From contig NZ_WINH01000019.1 in the NCBI RefSeq assembly GCF_010993985.1, positions 1-64,000 of the forward strand: a stretch of DNA of 64,000 nt. The letters run 5' to 3'. The notes under the pieces are model-generated. The model saw only the letters and a list, made by a program, of their open reading frames with translations. It did no database searches and was not told where the DNA came from. Both the position numbers and the translations under genes were made by a program. Below, one piece after another: positions 63,100 through 64,000 of the stretch. How positions within the stretch are numbered: the first letter of the stretch is position 1; every line of letters begins with the position of its first letter. This stretch comes from Paraferrimonas sp. SM1919 (GTDB taxonomy: Bacteria; Pseudomonadota; Gammaproteobacteria; Enterobacterales; Shewanellaceae).

Positions 63100-64000
63100 C
63101 TATAATACATTGCTTACGGTTAATTCGCCGCTTTGTAAATCAATACTATAAATATCACCATCTTCACTTAGGTAGGCGTCACCAGAGTAATGCTCGGCAA
63201 CGCCTTGCATAAAGCGTTTCTCCATATTGCTGGTAGGTAGACGCGGCACAATATGGTGAAGCACCAATGCTTTAGCGCCTGCTTGCTCGGCCAATTGTGC
63301 ACTTTGGCTAGGACTGGTGTGATAATCCAAAATATCATGGGTAATTTTTTCAAGCCTAGGGCGCTTAGCTTTTTTCGCAAAGCCGTTAAGCCTTTGCACG
63401 AAGTTCATCGATAGCGCTTCGTGGAAAATGATATCGCTGTCTTTGGCGATATCCACCAGATGTGCTTGATAAACGGTATCACCGCTAAAGAGGACTGAAC
63501 GACCTTTATATTCAATTTTATAGCCTATGGCCGCATCAATAGGATGGTGATCAACGTTAAACGCTGAAATGACTAAATCGCCATCGCGGAGAACTTCAAT
63601 AGTTTGGGTATTTTGTACAACTAAAGTCGTGGCCTTAGCCAAACCGCCTTGTTCAGGCATGGTTTTTAGGCCGTGATGGGCAATCCGATAACCCCGATCA
63701 AGTTGATAAGCTTGATTAAAGCCTGCTACGACTTGCTCTACTCCAGTAGGGCCATATACATCAAGGGGTGCTTGCCGACCGGAATTGGCCCATGTTTGAG
63801 TCATTACAAAGCCTAAGCCATTAATATGGTCGGAGTGGAAGTGGGTGAGCAGCACCTTATTGATTAGGCCCATGCTTAAGCCCATATGGGCGATGTTATT
63901 GACGCCATTACCACTATCAATCAAGATAGCGTGGTCACCTGCTAATACCACGGCGCAGGAACTGTCACGCTTAGGATCAGGAATGGGGGAGCCAGCACCA
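63100..64000 (-). CDS. Metallo-beta-lactamase-fold hydrolase (RNase Z-like), 5' end outside the window
   Basis: At least 300 residues. The open frame continues through the right edge: upstream of the first in-window GTG it reads GAGSPIPDPKRDSSCAVVLAGDHA, the usual N-terminal part of this family, so the real start lies beyond 64000. Zinc ligands: LLTHFHSDHINGLG (HxHxDH), DHHPIDAAIGYKIEYKG, LFSGDTVYQA (Asp) and VLHHIVPRLP (His). It resembles arylsulfatase/RNase Z-like hydrolases with many family members annotated only as MBL fold. It leads the minus-strand unit SDR-GST-DsbA-like-DUF1145. Confidence 0.88.
   Translation of the reverse strand, partial: GAGSPIPDPKRDSSCAVVLAGDHAILIDSGNGVNNIAHMGLSMGLINKVLLTHFHSDHINGLGFVMTQTWANSGRQAPLDVYGPTGVEQVVAGFNQAYQLDRGYRIAHHGLKTMPEQGGLAKATTLVVQNTQTIEVLRDGDLVISAFNVDHHPIDAAIGYKIEYKGRSVLFSGDTVYQAHLVDIAKDSDIIFHEALSMNFVQRLNGFAKKAKRPRLEKITHDILDYHTSPSQSAQLAEQAGAKALVLHHIVPRLPTSNMEKRFMQGVAEHYSGDAYLSEDGDIYSIDLQSGELTVSNVL

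Overview
The window looks like chromosomal DNA of a marine-type gammaproteobacterium. Gene content and protein style (biotin cluster, purMN/upp/hda block, feoAB, rnb, a YejM homologue, an NhaC-family gene under a lysine riboswitch, a RAYT transposase) point to Alteromonadales, close to Shewanella or a relative. That assignment is inference from sequence style, not a database result. No rRNA, tRNA, CRISPR array or prophage was recognised.

Layout. 1-2690: an AT-rich, mobile-looking left edge with the 5' end of a REP-associated (Y1) transposase, a tandem repeat, a truncated pyrF remnant that ends exactly at that repeat, a small unknown protein, an SDR, and a structured repeat-rich non-coding block. 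2695-4653: a glutaredoxin-like protein and a MATE exporter. 4760-10139: a tight seven-gene operon with DUF1445, pxpA, pxpB, pxpC, DUF4392, a D-amino-acid aminotransferase and an NlpC/P60 lipoprotein, ending in a strong terminator. The two domains fused in animal D-glutamate cyclase are here separate genes flanking the 5-oxoprolinase genes, which suggests D-glutamate or muropeptide salvage. 10328-18146: amidase plus C39-like peptidase, facing a LysR regulator, agmatine deiminase, MFS carrier and TonB-dependent receptor. 18645-21137: Fur boxes and feoAB. 21333-26858: glnS, a lysine-riboswitch-controlled NhaC-type transporter, an MFS carrier and an AlkB homologue. 26858-30701: an outer-membrane barrel protein, metC (with a MITE inserted at its 5' end) and asnB. 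30893-35843: purMN divergent from upp, then DUF2066, hda and a VOC protein. 35914-41114: DUF1059, then bioA divergent from bioBFCD. 41258-42629: an AT-rich two-gene insert with an unfamiliar metzincin-like membrane protease and a DUF350 protein. 42664-48617: an envelope operon with a LolA-like protein, two FtsX-type permeases, a LolD-type ATPase, an outer-membrane barrel and a DUF481 barrel. 48783-53930: rnb, an isoaspartyl peptidase and a YejM-like protein. 53998-59365: DUF1080, alkylsulfatase, SDR and fadD, a plausible alkyl-sulfate degradation set. 59431-64000: DUF1145, a tandem DsbA/HCCA-isomerase protein, GST, SDR and a partial metallo-beta-lactamase-fold hydrolase, all on the minus strand.

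Strongest points for a second look: the split D-glutamate-cyclase/5-oxoprolinase operon; the metzincin plus DUF350 pair, with a possible frameshift at its start; the LolA/FtsX/LolD/barrel operon as a candidate inner-to-outer-membrane transport system; the MITE that supplies the upstream region of metC; and the lysine riboswitch with a 21-bp Fur-like palindrome next to its promoter.
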